From assembly GCA_023228225.1 (NCBI GenBank), contig JALOBO010000001.1, positions 62,001 through 126,000 on the forward strand: a stretch of 64,000 nt of DNA. The letters are read 5' to 3'. Of this stretch, positions 25,401 to 34,800 are shown piece by piece (position 1 is the first letter of the stretch; each line of letters opens with the position of its first letter). This DNA is from Clostridia bacterium (GTDB lineage: Bacteria > Bacillota > Clostridia > Christensenellales > UBA1242). The notes beneath the pieces were generated by a model. It saw only the letters and a program-made list of their open reading frames with translations, was not told the DNA's origin and did no database searches. Both the position numbers and the translations under genes were made by a program.

Positions 25401-26495
25401 TTAAACATTAAATTTAAATAATACAACATCATTATTTTGCATAATATAGTCCTTACCTTCACTGCGCACCCAGCCCTTTTCTTTGGCTTTCGTGTACGAG
25501 CCTGCTTCAATTAGTTGGTCAAATGAAACAATATCGGCTTTAATAAAACCGCGTTCAAAATCGCTATGTATTTTGCCGGCTGCCTGGGGCGCTTTTGTAC
25601 CTATATTTATAGTCCACGCGCGCACTTCTTTTTCACCAGCGGTAAGATAACTTTGCAATCCTAATAATTTATAACTTGCAATTACTAATTTGTCAAGACC
25701 GCTTTGACTGATGCCAAGTTCTTTTAAATACTCCTGCCTATCTTCTTTATTTAGTGCCAGTATTTCTTCTTCAAGTTTTGCACAAATTGTTATGACTTCT
25801 GCATGCTCTTTTTCTGCATATTCCTTTACTTGATTAATATATTCAACATTTGTTGATAATGTTGCATTACATTCGGAAATATTAGCAACATAAATTACAG
25901 GTTTGTATGTTAATAAAAAAAACTTTTCAACAATTTCTTTTTCTTCTTTTGTAAAATTAATTGAGCGCACGGGCAATTCTTGCTCTAAAATAATCATAAT
26001 CTTCTTCATAAGTTCGTATGTGGCAATTGCTTCTTTATCAAGTGTACGCGCCTCTTTTGCCAACCTATCAATTTGCTTGTTTGCACTTTCTAGGTCAGAT
26101 AAAATCAACTCCAAATTAACGGTTTTTATATCTCTAATTGGGTCAACTGAGCCTTCTATATGAATAATATCTTTATTATTAAAGCAACGTACAACATGTA
26201 GTATTGCGTCTACCTCGCGTATATGACTTAAAAATTTATTGCCAAGTCCTTCACCCTTTGAAGCACCGCGTACAAGCCCTGCTATATCAACAAATTCTAT
26301 ATATGCGTGCGTGATTTTTTTAGTATTATATAATTTTCCGAGCACATCAAGACGCATATCAGGGACATCTACTACCCCCACATTAGGTTCTATGGTACAA
26401 AATGGGTAATTAGCCACTTGCGCACCTGCTTCGGTTAAAGCGTTAAAAAGTGTGCTTTTACCTACATTAGGCAATCCTACAACTCCAAGTTTCAT
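25401..26495 (-). CDS. ychF: Ribosome-binding ATPase YchF
   Basis: OBG-family P-loop protein that prefers ATP and binds ribosomes; linked to stress responses. 364 aa, starting MKLGVVGLPNVGKSTLFNAL with Walker A GLPNVGKS (7-14), G3 DIAGLVRGASKGEGLGNKFL, and a C-terminal TGS-like domain with LQSYLTAGEKEVRAWTI and HSDFERGFIKADI. Strong GGAGGAG ribosome binding site. ychF near parAB is also found in Bacillus. Confidence 0.96.
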   Translation of the reverse strand: MKLGVVGLPNVGKSTLFNALTEAGAQVANYPFCTIEPNVGVVDVPDMRLDVLGKLYNTKKITHAYIEFVDIAGLVRGASKGEGLGNKFLSHIREVDAILHVVRCFNNKDIIHIEGSVDPIRDIKTVNLELILSDLESANKQIDRLAKEARTLDKEAIATYELMKKIMIILEQELPVRSINFTKEEKEIVEKFFLLTYKPVIYVANISECNATLSTNVEYINQVKEYAEKEHAEVITICAKLEEEILALNKEDRQEYLKELGISQSGLDKLVIASYKLLGLQSYLTAGEKEVRAWTINIGTKAPQAAGKIHSDFERGFIKADIVSFDQLIEAGSYTKAKEKGWVRSEGKDYIMQNNDVVLFKFNV

Positions 26496-26611
26496 AGTAC
26501 TCCTCCGTAAAATTTATTATACAACACAATTTAAAAAAAATAAAGCACAAAGGTTATAATTATATTTTAAAAGTACTAAAATATATTGTATTCAAATTTG
26601 GGAGAATTAAC

Positions 26612-27442
26612 GTGAATATATTTAGTTCAATCATTATGGGCGTTGTACAAGGATTGACAGAGTTTTTGCCTGTATCAAGTAGTGGACACCTTGTAATACT
26701 TGAAAAAATATTTAAAATAACAGAAAATCAAATATTTATAAATGTTGCACTGCACATTGCAACGCTATTTGCCGTAATAATTGTTTTTAGAAAAGATATT
26801 ATTAGCCTTATAAGAAAACCGTTTTGTCATACAAATTTAATGCTTGCACTTTCCGTTATTCCAACAGTAATGGTTGTACTTTTATTAAAAGGGGTATTGG
26901 AAAATTCATTTACGGCATATCCAACAATAGGATTTATAGTTACAGCAATAATTCTTGCTACTTGTCAAATGTTAACTAAAAAAGAAAAAAATAACAACCC
27001 GCCATCTAAAAACATTAATATCAAAAACACGGAACAATCGACATATTATAATTTATCTGTAACAGCAAAAACTGCTTTAATTACAGGTCTAGTGCAAGGC
27101 GGGTCGGTTTTTCCGGGGATATCTCGTAGTGGAAGTACGATTTGCGCCCTGTTATTTTGCGGTGTAAAACGAGAAAATACAGTTAAGTTCTCATTTATTA
27201 TGAGTATTCCAATTATATTTGCTTCAATGGTTTATGAATTATTTAAACTACAAGATACTGCCTTTTCGATTAATTGGTTAAATATAGCAGTTGGATTTAT
27301 TTTTGCATTAGGCTTTGGAATTTTGGCAATAAAAATAATGTTAAAGATTGTAAAACAAGCAAACTATATATGTTTTTCTGTGTATTTAATACTTCTTTCA
27401 ATTTTTTTACTATTAAATGAATATTCACTGTTTTGGTTTTAA
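26612..27442 (+). CDS. uppP: Undecaprenyl-diphosphatase UppP (BacA)
   Basis: Integral membrane phosphatase that regenerates undecaprenyl phosphate for peptidoglycan synthesis; overproduction gives bacitracin tolerance. 276 aa, with motif 1 GVVQGLTEFLPVSSSGHLV at 9-27 (the catalytic Glu and Ser/His) and motif 2 GGSVFPGISRSGSTI, whose Arg binds phosphate. Seven to eight hydrophobic helices. GTG start supported by GGGAG eight bases upstream. Divergent from ychF. Confidence 0.95.
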   Translation: MNIFSSIIMGVVQGLTEFLPVSSSGHLVILEKIFKITENQIFINVALHIATLFAVIIVFRKDIISLIRKPFCHTNLMLALSVIPTVMVVLLLKGVLENSFTAYPTIGFIVTAIILATCQMLTKKEKNNNPPSKNINIKNTEQSTYYNLSVTAKTALITGLVQGGSVFPGISRSGSTICALLFCGVKRENTVKFSFIMSIPIIFASMVYELFKLQDTAFSINWLNIAVGFIFALGFGILAIKIMLKIVKQANYICFSVYLILLSIFLLLNEYSLFWF

Positions 27443-27526
27443 AATATTATATTTTTCCAATCTGTTTTAATACGCGGTTTTTGTTTTTAATTAACAGCAA
27501 ACTATAAAGATTCATATTATGTGATA

Positions 27527-27542
27527 GGACATATATATGTCC
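27527..27542. promoter_or_regulatory. 16-base palindrome upstream of the coat-like genes
   Basis: GGACATATATATGTCC is a perfect palindrome, 28 bases before the start of the cysteine-rich gene. It could be a regulator site or overlap a sporulation-type -10, but neither is shown. The 127-base gap holds no clear sigma-A promoter. Confidence 0.45.
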
Positions 27543-27569
27543 ATTTTATAAATAAAAGAGGTACAAAAA

Positions 27570-27935
27570 ATGAGTTACGAAAATGATTGTTCTTGTAATT
27601 ACAAACCGTTTATTAAAAAATATATGGTTTGCGTAAAAGAGTGTAGACCACTATGCGAGCGTAAGCCTGCATGTCCGCCAGTAAAAGAGTGTGAGCCGTG
27701 CAGAAGACCATGCTGTCCAGTTAGACCGCCATGTTGTTGCCCGTGCGAAGAAAGACATGAGCACAGACATTCATGCTGTTGTGAGGAACAAAGTAGAGGA
27801 CATAGCGAAAACAGTAATAGCTATGACGAAGAAAATGGCAGAGGCGGTAGTAACAATTCAGCCCCAGAATTTGCAGTTTGGCAACCAAACAATGGCGTAA
27901 ATATTGGTGGAGAAAATATTGAAACTGGATATTAA
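27570..27935 (+). CDS. Cysteine/proline-rich coat- or exosporium-like protein
   Basis: 121 aa with about 20 cysteines, mostly between residues 7 and 70 in clusters such as [12 protein letters not shown], then a His-rich stretch (HEHRHSCCC) and a Ser/Asn/Gly-rich tail. No named family is recognised. The composition resembles disulfide-linked spore coat or exosporium proteins. AAAGAGGT ribosome binding site. The collagen-like gene starts 14 bases downstream, so the two probably form one operon. Confidence 0.75.
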   Translation: MSYENDCSCNYKPFIKKYMVCVKECRPLCERKPACPPVKECEPCRRPCCPVRPPCCCPCEERHEHRHSCCCEEQSRGHSENSNSYDEENGRGGSNNSAPEFAVWQPNNGVNIGGENIETGY

Positions 27936-27949
27936 TAAAGGAGAAAAAT

Positions 27950-28507
27950 ATGTACGATAATAATTGGTGGGGAAACTGCTGTTGCATAGGGCCAAGAGGC
28001 TTTCCCGGCCCGCAAGGGCCAGTTGGTCCACAGGGACCTACTGGTGCTACTGGTGCAACCGGTCCACAAGGACCAGTAGGGCCTGCGGGCACGACGTTAA
28101 GTTCGTATGCGTATATTTATAATAATACAACTCAAACGGTAGCCGTAGGAACAGATGTAACATTTAGCACTAATGGTAGAATTGTGGGTTCAATTACTCA
28201 TGTAGCGGGCGCATCTACTATTGTTGTTAATGAAACAGGGGATTATGATATAACCTATACCGTTACAACTGCCTTAGAAGGCACAGGACAGTTTAGTTTA
28301 TTTTTAAACGGCATAGTAGTAACGGGCACAAGATTTGGAACCGTTGGTGATGAAGTTGTAGGTAGTGTAATAATTAGAATCACAACAGGTGATACACTTA
28401 CACTAAGAAATGATTTAACTTTGGTCCCGATAGTTTTAGCAACGACCACAGGCGGCACGCTCCAAGTTGAAAACGCATCTATTACTTTAAAAAGAATAGG
28501 TGCTTAA
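27950..28507 (+). CDS. Collagen-like exosporium/surface protein (BclA type)
   Basis: 185 aa. A short Cys-containing head (WWGNCCCIG) is followed by 12 uninterrupted Gly-X-Y triplets (from GPRGFPGPQ to GPAGTT, about residues 14-49), rich in GPQ, GPV and GAT. A C-terminal beta-rich domain of about 135 residues resembles the TNF/C1q-like trimerising domain of BclA-type proteins. No signal peptide, as expected for a protein assembled on a spore from the mother cell. AAAGGAG ribosome binding site. Short collagen region compared with Bacillus BclA. Confidence 0.85.
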   Translation: MYDNNWWGNCCCIGPRGFPGPQGPVGPQGPTGATGATGPQGPVGPAGTTLSSYAYIYNNTTQTVAVGTDVTFSTNGRIVGSITHVAGASTIVVNETGDYDITYTVTTALEGTGQFSLFLNGIVVTGTRFGTVGDEVVGSVIIRITTGDTLTLRNDLTLVPIVLATTTGGTLQVENASITLKRIGA

Positions 28508-28524
28508 TATACAAACTATTGAAA

Positions 28525-28549
28525 AGTATCCACATTTTATGTGGATACT
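28525..28549. terminator. Bidirectional terminator after the collagen-like gene
   Basis: Perfect 10-base stem AGTATCCACA (28525-28534) / TGTGGATACT (28540-28549), five-base loop, between convergent genes. Confidence 0.8.
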
Positions 28550-28563
28550 ACATAAGAAACTAA

Positions 28564-29736
28564 TTATTTATGTTTTGCAACAATTTCCGAATAATAACTT
28601 TCAACATTTTTAATTACATCAGTCCAATTAATATATAAGTCTTTGTTTGCTTGTTTTCCTACTGATTTTAGTAAAGAGCGATCATTTATTATTTGCATAA
28701 TTTTATTTGCAAATTTTTCTTTTTTAAATTCCGCCGTAAATCCGTTCACATCATCTTTAACAAAACATGCCGCTGCTGAATTTTTGATTAAAATAGCCGG
28801 CGTATTAAATGCCGCTGCCTCTATTTGTACGAGTGGAGAAGATGTATCATATAGCGATGGAAATATCATTAAATCAGAACGCGTATAAAGTGCGGCAAGT
28901 TTATTTCGGTCTTCAAGCATTCCCGTTAGAATAATATTTTCACTTAAATTTAATTCGTTTATATATTCTTTTAAAATATTTTCATCGGCGCCACTACCAA
29001 CATACAGCATTTTAAAATTTAAACCTTTATCTTTTAATATTTTTAGTACATCGGCTATAAATAGTATGTTTTTTAGTAGCACAAGCCTGCCGACAAATAT
29101 AAATATCGGTTCATATCCGCTCAAATTGTATTCAGTTTCAATATTTTTTAGTTCAAGATTAATATTTTTACTTGAATCTAGTTCGGTGGCATTTGGCACT
29201 ATTCGTACAGGTCCGTGATACCCGTAACTACGCAATATTTTGCGAGTAGTTTCGCCCATAATCCAAGTTTCACAAGTTTTTTTGTAAACCTGCATTGCGT
29301 TTTGAAGTAATAACCAAGTAATTAGTTTAGATTTGGTTGCTTTATAAAAATCTTGTTTGTATTGACTGTGTAGTGTTGCTATGCAAGGAATATGTTTTTT
29401 ACTAGCAAGTTTAACTGCAAATTTGCCAAGCGAAAAAGGCGAATGTACATGAATTAAATCAAAATTTATTGAATGCACTTTATTCACAAACTCTAAATCT
29501 GTAATGGGGCCACCCCAATCGACATTAATTTTTTTAAGTGGAATACTGTTGCATCTTAAAACCTCATATGGGAAATTATCAATATAGCCATTATTTTTTG
29601 GTGCTAAAACAAAAACTTTATGCCCAAGGTCTGTAAGATGCCGAGCATATCTGTCAACGACCATTACGACCCCATCTATGTGAGGATAAAAATTGTCTAC
29701 AAACAATCCTATTGTTAATGAGGATTTGAGTTCCAT
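28564..29736 (-). CDS. Glycosyltransferase family 4 protein
   Basis: GT-B glycosyltransferase using a nucleotide sugar on a membrane lipid or polysaccharide acceptor. The start LTIGLFVDNFYPHIDGV and HSPFSLGKFAVKLA are like the diacylglycerol glucosyltransferases and PimA-like enzymes; the donor-site region has FVGRLVLLKN and the EX7E-type end (SSPLVQIEAAAFNTPAIL). I chose the ATG at 29736 (390 aa) because AGAAGGTG lies seven bases before it; a TTG at 29778 would add 14 residues without a ribosome binding site. Glycolipid synthesis is likely; the acceptor is not known. Confidence 0.88.
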   Translation of the reverse strand: MELKSSLTIGLFVDNFYPHIDGVVMVVDRYARHLTDLGHKVFVLAPKNNGYIDNFPYEVLRCNSIPLKKINVDWGGPITDLEFVNKVHSINFDLIHVHSPFSLGKFAVKLASKKHIPCIATLHSQYKQDFYKATKSKLITWLLLQNAMQVYKKTCETWIMGETTRKILRSYGYHGPVRIVPNATELDSSKNINLELKNIETEYNLSGYEPIFIFVGRLVLLKNILFIADVLKILKDKGLNFKMLYVGSGADENILKEYINELNLSENIILTGMLEDRNKLAALYTRSDLMIFPSLYDTSSPLVQIEAAAFNTPAILIKNSAAACFVKDDVNGFTAEFKKEKFANKIMQIINDRSLLKSVGKQANKDLYINWTDVIKNVESYYSEIVAKHK

Positions 29737-29857
29737 AAGCACCTTCTTATGCTTTATAAGTATTGGCATAATTTTCAAATTTAGTATAAATAAATTAAAT
29801 TTAAAAGTTTAAACAAAATTTAAAGAATTTTGGCGAAAAATGTTTTATTATATATGG

Positions 29858-30526
29858 CTACATATGAAGGCGTTTTTGAATTTCATTTTTAAGTGGTTTA
29901 GACCAAAACAAAAACAGTCCTAATATTATTAAAGCAGAACATAGCGCATTTATTAGTGCTGGCCAAACAACAACAATCAATTTTGTATAGTAAAAAACAA
30001 TAGGTGCAAAACCTAAAATTGCAATAGATAACAAATAAAATAAATATTCGCGCCATTCAATGCGTTTTATTAATACAATTAACCCGATAGCAAACGAGCA
30101 TGCGACTAATAAAAATGGAGTAGCATATTCAATTACCCATTTAAAGTCATTTAATACAATGCCAATCAAACATAATAAAAGTATTAATATCGTTGTTAAA
30201 ACTAGTATTTTAAAAGCAGTATTTGTTTTAGATAATATTCCAAGTCTAATAATAAACCACGCATAAAGCACAGAAATAATGGGTATTATGCACCAGAAAA
30301 CGCCATTATAAAGTACCAGATTTACTATTAGCAAAGATATAATTACAAAAAGCATGCTGAATAGCAATATTTTTTTATTTAAATTTTCAATTTTGCGCAC
30401 AGGCATAATATTTTCGGGAAAAGGATCGGGTAAACTATCAGATTCCCCTTTTAGTGTTTGATTACATAACGGACAATAAGATTTTGTTGTATTAACATTT
30501 ATTTTACATATATTACAAAATTTCAT
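29858..30526 (-). CDS. Zinc-ribbon membrane protein (DUF6320-like)
   Basis: 222 aa. A zinc ribbon at the N terminus (CNIC ... CPLC, residues 4-21) is followed by a 30-residue linker and six hydrophobic helices. It starts 14 bases inside the end of the condensation-domain gene, with GGAG seven bases before the ATG, so the two are translated together. This layout matches the uncharacterised DUF6320 family, which I recall as commonly sitting beside alcohol-acetyltransferase-like genes. Its role in the pair is unknown. Confidence 0.75.
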   Translation of the reverse strand: MKFCNICKINVNTTKSYCPLCNQTLKGESDSLPDPFPENIMPVRKIENLNKKILLFSMLFVIISLLIVNLVLYNGVFWCIIPIISVLYAWFIIRLGILSKTNTAFKILVLTTILILLLCLIGIVLNDFKWVIEYATPFLLVACSFAIGLIVLIKRIEWREYLFYLLSIAILGFAPIVFYYTKLIVVVWPALINALCSALIILGLFLFWSKPLKNEIQKRLHM

Positions 30527-31811
30527 TTTGTTGCTCCATATAATTACTCTCTATGGTAATATTTAAATTATTTGTCGTTAAAAACCTAAAACATTCTCGC
30601 TCAATATCTTTTTCAGCAATAAACCGAGAAAATGTTATATTAAACTCATCTAAATACGAACACGCCATACAGTTGAGCAAACTCGTTTTAGAAGCGCCCA
30701 AAGCACACTGTATGCTCTTAATATATGGCTGAACCGACTCGGGAAAACTAATTACTCCTAAATTTGAAAATTGAACAGTATTTAAACGATTTCCTATAAA
30801 ATGGTATGCCAGCTTAATAATTAAGTTTTTTAGCACAAGTGGACAAATTCGTAAAAAAAAGTTTTTCTCAAAATACACATAACTATTTGCATATTTTGAA
30901 TAAGCCGCCGTATTTATTTGTTCAGTTAGTTGATTTTTAACAGTTTGTAATATTTCTTCAAATGTAATATTTTCGCGATTTAGTTGCATACCTACTTTAA
31001 TAAATCCTGCAAAATTACGGAGTGTTAAGGAAAACATTCGTATTCTTAAATTTACTGGAACTAAAACTTTTACTGGACGAGTGCTTTCTTTTATAAAAGT
31101 TCTGCCTTTAATTTGCGTTTGATATATGCTATATATAATAACAGCGGTTAAATATGCCGTTATAGTAGCATTATTGGTTTTGGCTAAATCGTGTAACTGT
31201 GATGTTTTAAGCCAGCCTAAAATTGCCCCAGTTCCGCCAAAATTTAACGGTTCGCCTTTAATTTGAAAAGCGAGTCGTTCTTTTTCAGTTTTTCTGTTGG
31301 ATTTATTGTAATATTTTAAATAACTATCCTCTAATTCCGCGCCTGTGGGTACGCTTTGTTCGGTAATAATTAAATTATCAGGAGTTAACTGATACCCTTT
31401 TAAATTTAAATATTTGTAAACGATAGATTTTAAAAATGTAATTGCGCCTGTTCCATCAGTAAGTGAGTGAAATATATGCAGAGTAATAGTATTGTTTCGA
31501 TATAAAACTTCAAACAAATAATCATTGTTATTTCTAATATGTCCGCAAAAATCATCTGTTGCGGGTTTTATAATAAACGGTTTATAATTATAATTTAAAT
31601 AATACCAAAACAAGCCTTTTTTAAGTTTTACTCTAAACATTGGAAAACGCGGTAGTAATTTATTTATAGCATCTTGCAAAAGTTTTGGGATAACTGGTTC
31701 ATACAAATTAGCCGCTACTATAAAAGTACCGGAATTTGTTTTGCTGTAAACGACAGGATATATTTTTGCGGCATTGTCTAGTTTATACCAACGCGCATTT
31801 GCCTTTTGCAT
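30513..31811 (-). CDS. Condensation-domain (alcohol acetyltransferase-like) acyltransferase
   Basis: 432 aa from the ATG at 31811, chosen because CGGAG lies eight bases upstream; an ATG at 31865 has no ribosome binding site. The catalytic motif HxxxDG is seen as HSLTDGTG (about residue 124), in the fold shared by NRPS condensation domains, CAT and alcohol acetyltransferases. The typical opening (WYKLDNAAKIYP) fits the family. It probably transfers an acyl group to a lipid or carbohydrate together with the overlapping membrane partner. Substrate unknown. Confidence 0.82.
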   Translation of the reverse strand: MQKANARWYKLDNAAKIYPVVYSKTNSGTFIVAANLYEPVIPKLLQDAINKLLPRFPMFRVKLKKGLFWYYLNYNYKPFIIKPATDDFCGHIRNNNDYLFEVLYRNNTITLHIFHSLTDGTGAITFLKSIVYKYLNLKGYQLTPDNLIITEQSVPTGAELEDSYLKYYNKSNRKTEKERLAFQIKGEPLNFGGTGAILGWLKTSQLHDLAKTNNATITAYLTAVIIYSIYQTQIKGRTFIKESTRPVKVLVPVNLRIRMFSLTLRNFAGFIKVGMQLNRENITFEEILQTVKNQLTEQINTAAYSKYANSYVYFEKNFFLRICPLVLKNLIIKLAYHFIGNRLNTVQFSNLGVISFPESVQPYIKSIQCALGASKTSLLNCMACSYLDEFNITFSRFIAEKDIERECFRFLTTNNLNITIESNYMEQQNEIL

Positions 31812-31895
31812 TTTTACACTCCGTACAGATATCCCATAAGATTTTCCACTTATGGTTATTAACATTATTTTTTGATTCTATGCGGATAATTATTC

Positions 31896-34800
31896 TTAAT
31901 GTTTTTTGTTTTTTGAAAGTGACAACATTTTTTTTGATACTTTTAATACCATAAGTTTATTTATGTTTACAGATTTAACAATAGAAATATTATTAATTGT
32001 TTCTTTTGTAATATTGTTGTTGGGCTTTAATTTAAAAGGTTTTGAAATTGATTTTGATTTCATATTTTTTCTTTTTTTAGTGTTTAAAGATTTGATTGGT
32101 GTGACCCTTGTGGTTTTTGCAATATTAGATTTTATAGTACTAATTGGGCTAGTTATCACAGTTTGTGTGACTGCGGTGGCACTAATAGTTGTGGCTTCTT
32201 GTTTTATAACATTTACAGGTTTATTATCGGTAGTAATTGCTGTGGATTTAATACCAAAAACTGAACCAACGGGTTTTGTTATTTGATCAGTTTGTTTATT
32301 ATTGGCAGTAGTTTCGGTTGGTTTTGAAACAGTATTTATTTTTGTATCAGTGCCAATTGATAATGACCCCTCATTTTCAAAAAAATTGTCGGGATTAAAT
32401 TTTTCTGACATTTTCATTGAATTACGCTGTTTTTCTATTTTTTTACCATTTAATTTTTCCTGCTCATATAATTTTTCAGATTTTTTTATTTTTACATTTT
32501 TTATAATAAACAAAGTAGCAAGAACAGTTAAAATAATAGAACCCAACACTATTAAAATAATCCATATTGTGTTGTTGACCACTTCTTCAAACATTATGCC
32601 ATATGTGCCACTGGAACTTGCCAAAAACGATATATAGCCATCTTGTATTGTGCAGTCAACAAATTCAATAATACCGCCATCGGTTACATATATCACAGAA
32701 TAATTTGTACTATTTGACTGATTTTCTGGTATGACTAATTTTACAGTTATATTTTCAAATTCATAATCGGTTCCGCTTTGTGTAAGATTAATATTATAAA
32801 GAGATAATAAATCTTTTTCGCTATTTCTAGACTTTACAATAGCAAAATCAGTTGTGTTTGAACCAATACTATCAACTTGTAGCATAACATTGAATGGCAA
32901 ATTATCTGCTTTAATTGTCGCGCCAGTTTCAGCATCTACTCTTTCGGTAGAAGTGCTTAAAGTCTGTATTGCAACAGTTAGTTTATTTAAATTAGTAATG
33001 GTTTCTTTTTTTGCCGGACTGTAATTATTGTATATATCGTATAGTTCTACAATATAGGCGCGGTCTTCCTCAGTAACTAAGGCTGGTAATGCAGTTAAAA
33101 CATCAATAAATTCATAGATTGTATATTCAGCAGTTTCTATAAATGTAATTTCTATTTCAAAAGTATGAATACGATTTAAATTATCTTCTAACACAACCGA
33201 AAAAATACCGTTTTCAGTTACGATAAATGAAGTTGCGTTGCTTTCTAACAACTGTGAACAAGCATTTTTTTGCACAATTAAATTATTAAGTCCACATTTT
33301 CCAACAGTATATTCAAATTGTATTTCGGCACTATGGACCCAATCCGTAGGGTTGCCGGATACATAAGAAATAGTGGGACTTATCGTATCTCGTTTTACAA
33401 TAATTTGTGAAATATTATCTGTTCCAATAATTCCCGCTTTGCTAACAGCAAGAATTTGATAAATTCTTTCACAGTCTATTGTTATATCAATTTTATTTTT
33501 TAGAGTTGCTAATCCGCCGGTAACATCTTCCCAACTAGAAAATTGTGCCAAATTTATATCTCTATAACGGTATCTGTATTTAGCAATACCGGAAATAGAA
33601 TCCGCATTTGAAAGCGTGATAGATATATCTTCTTTTGTGTAAGTATCGGCTGTATAAACTGTGCCACCTGCAAGCATATAAATAGTAGGAGCAAGTGGCT
33701 GAGCATTATCTATTATTATACCATTTGTACAAACCGAAGCACTTACCATGCCCGCACCACTAACGGCACGCAGGTAAATATTTCCTTTAAATTGCAGATA
33801 ATTTTGCGTGCCAATTCTAATTGTTATTTGTTGTGCGAGCACCGTATATAATGTGGATAAATCCTCTACTGCAATATATGTGTAAGTTATATCTGAAATA
33901 TTTTGCGTGCTAGATTTTAAAGCGAACTCATAGCCTTTTATATCGCTTACCGGTTTAGCATTAGAATAAGAAAAATTAATTTTATTTGGAGCAGGTAGCG
34001 AGGAAAAAGTTAACGAATCTACATATACAATATTTGTGATTAAACTGCCATATGTATGATTTTCTGTGGAAGAATAGGGTACGATTATTTCAGGTGTCAA
34101 AACATTAGTTTCAGAATCAATGCAAATTGAAAAATTTAAAGTATCAGTACAAACATCACTACTATTTGTAAAGTATAAAACTATATTGTTTTCGCCTTGT
34201 ATATTTATACTAAACAAACCGCCACTTGCGGTTAAGACATCGCCATTATTTGTAATAACAGCGATAGTAAAGTTTGTTGGAAAAATTGGAGTTAAAATAA
34301 CTTGACTTAAATACCATTGAATATCATTGTGTATATCTCCCAGCCAACCCGATAAAGAATAGTTATCAGCGGATATAGGGTATAAGGATACTGAGAGTTC
34401 ATATGTGTCACATATTGTATTATCTTCTTCCGCACTTGCGGTAACAATTATTATATCATCATTGTTGGCGTTTGCATTTACGGTCAAAACTCCTTCTGCT
34501 GTAATATTTGCATTGCCGGTAACCAACCAAATTACATTTTTATTGAGAGCAGAAGAGGGCAATGCAGTTGCCGTAAATAATTGACTTTCACTAGGCAGTA
34601 GTGTCAGTGGTAAATTTCTATCAAAAATTACAACCTCCGATACTAAACCATTTACTGCGGTAACTTGAAAGGAATCACTAATGGTATCATTGCATTCCGA
34701 TGTGGCTGTTATAGTAATTTTGGATAAATTAATAGCAAATGAAGGTATTGTAAGAATACCAGTAGTTGATATTATAGCACTGCCAGCAACCGACCAAACT

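Noticed and set aside
27691-27900. Alternative frame within the cysteine-rich gene
   Set aside because: The 27570-27935 frame has a strong ribosome binding site and coat-like composition; the alternative lacks both.
28525-28549. TATCCACA and TGTGGATA, resembling two opposed DnaA boxes
   Set aside because: They are the arms of a perfect hairpin between convergent genes, each with one mismatch to the 9-base box; a terminator explains them better.
31906-32286. Hydrophobic frame opposite the tail of the 1740-aa protein
   Set aside because: It arises from the complementary strand of Lys/Thr-rich coding sequence; no ribosome binding site and the other strand has a continuous gene.
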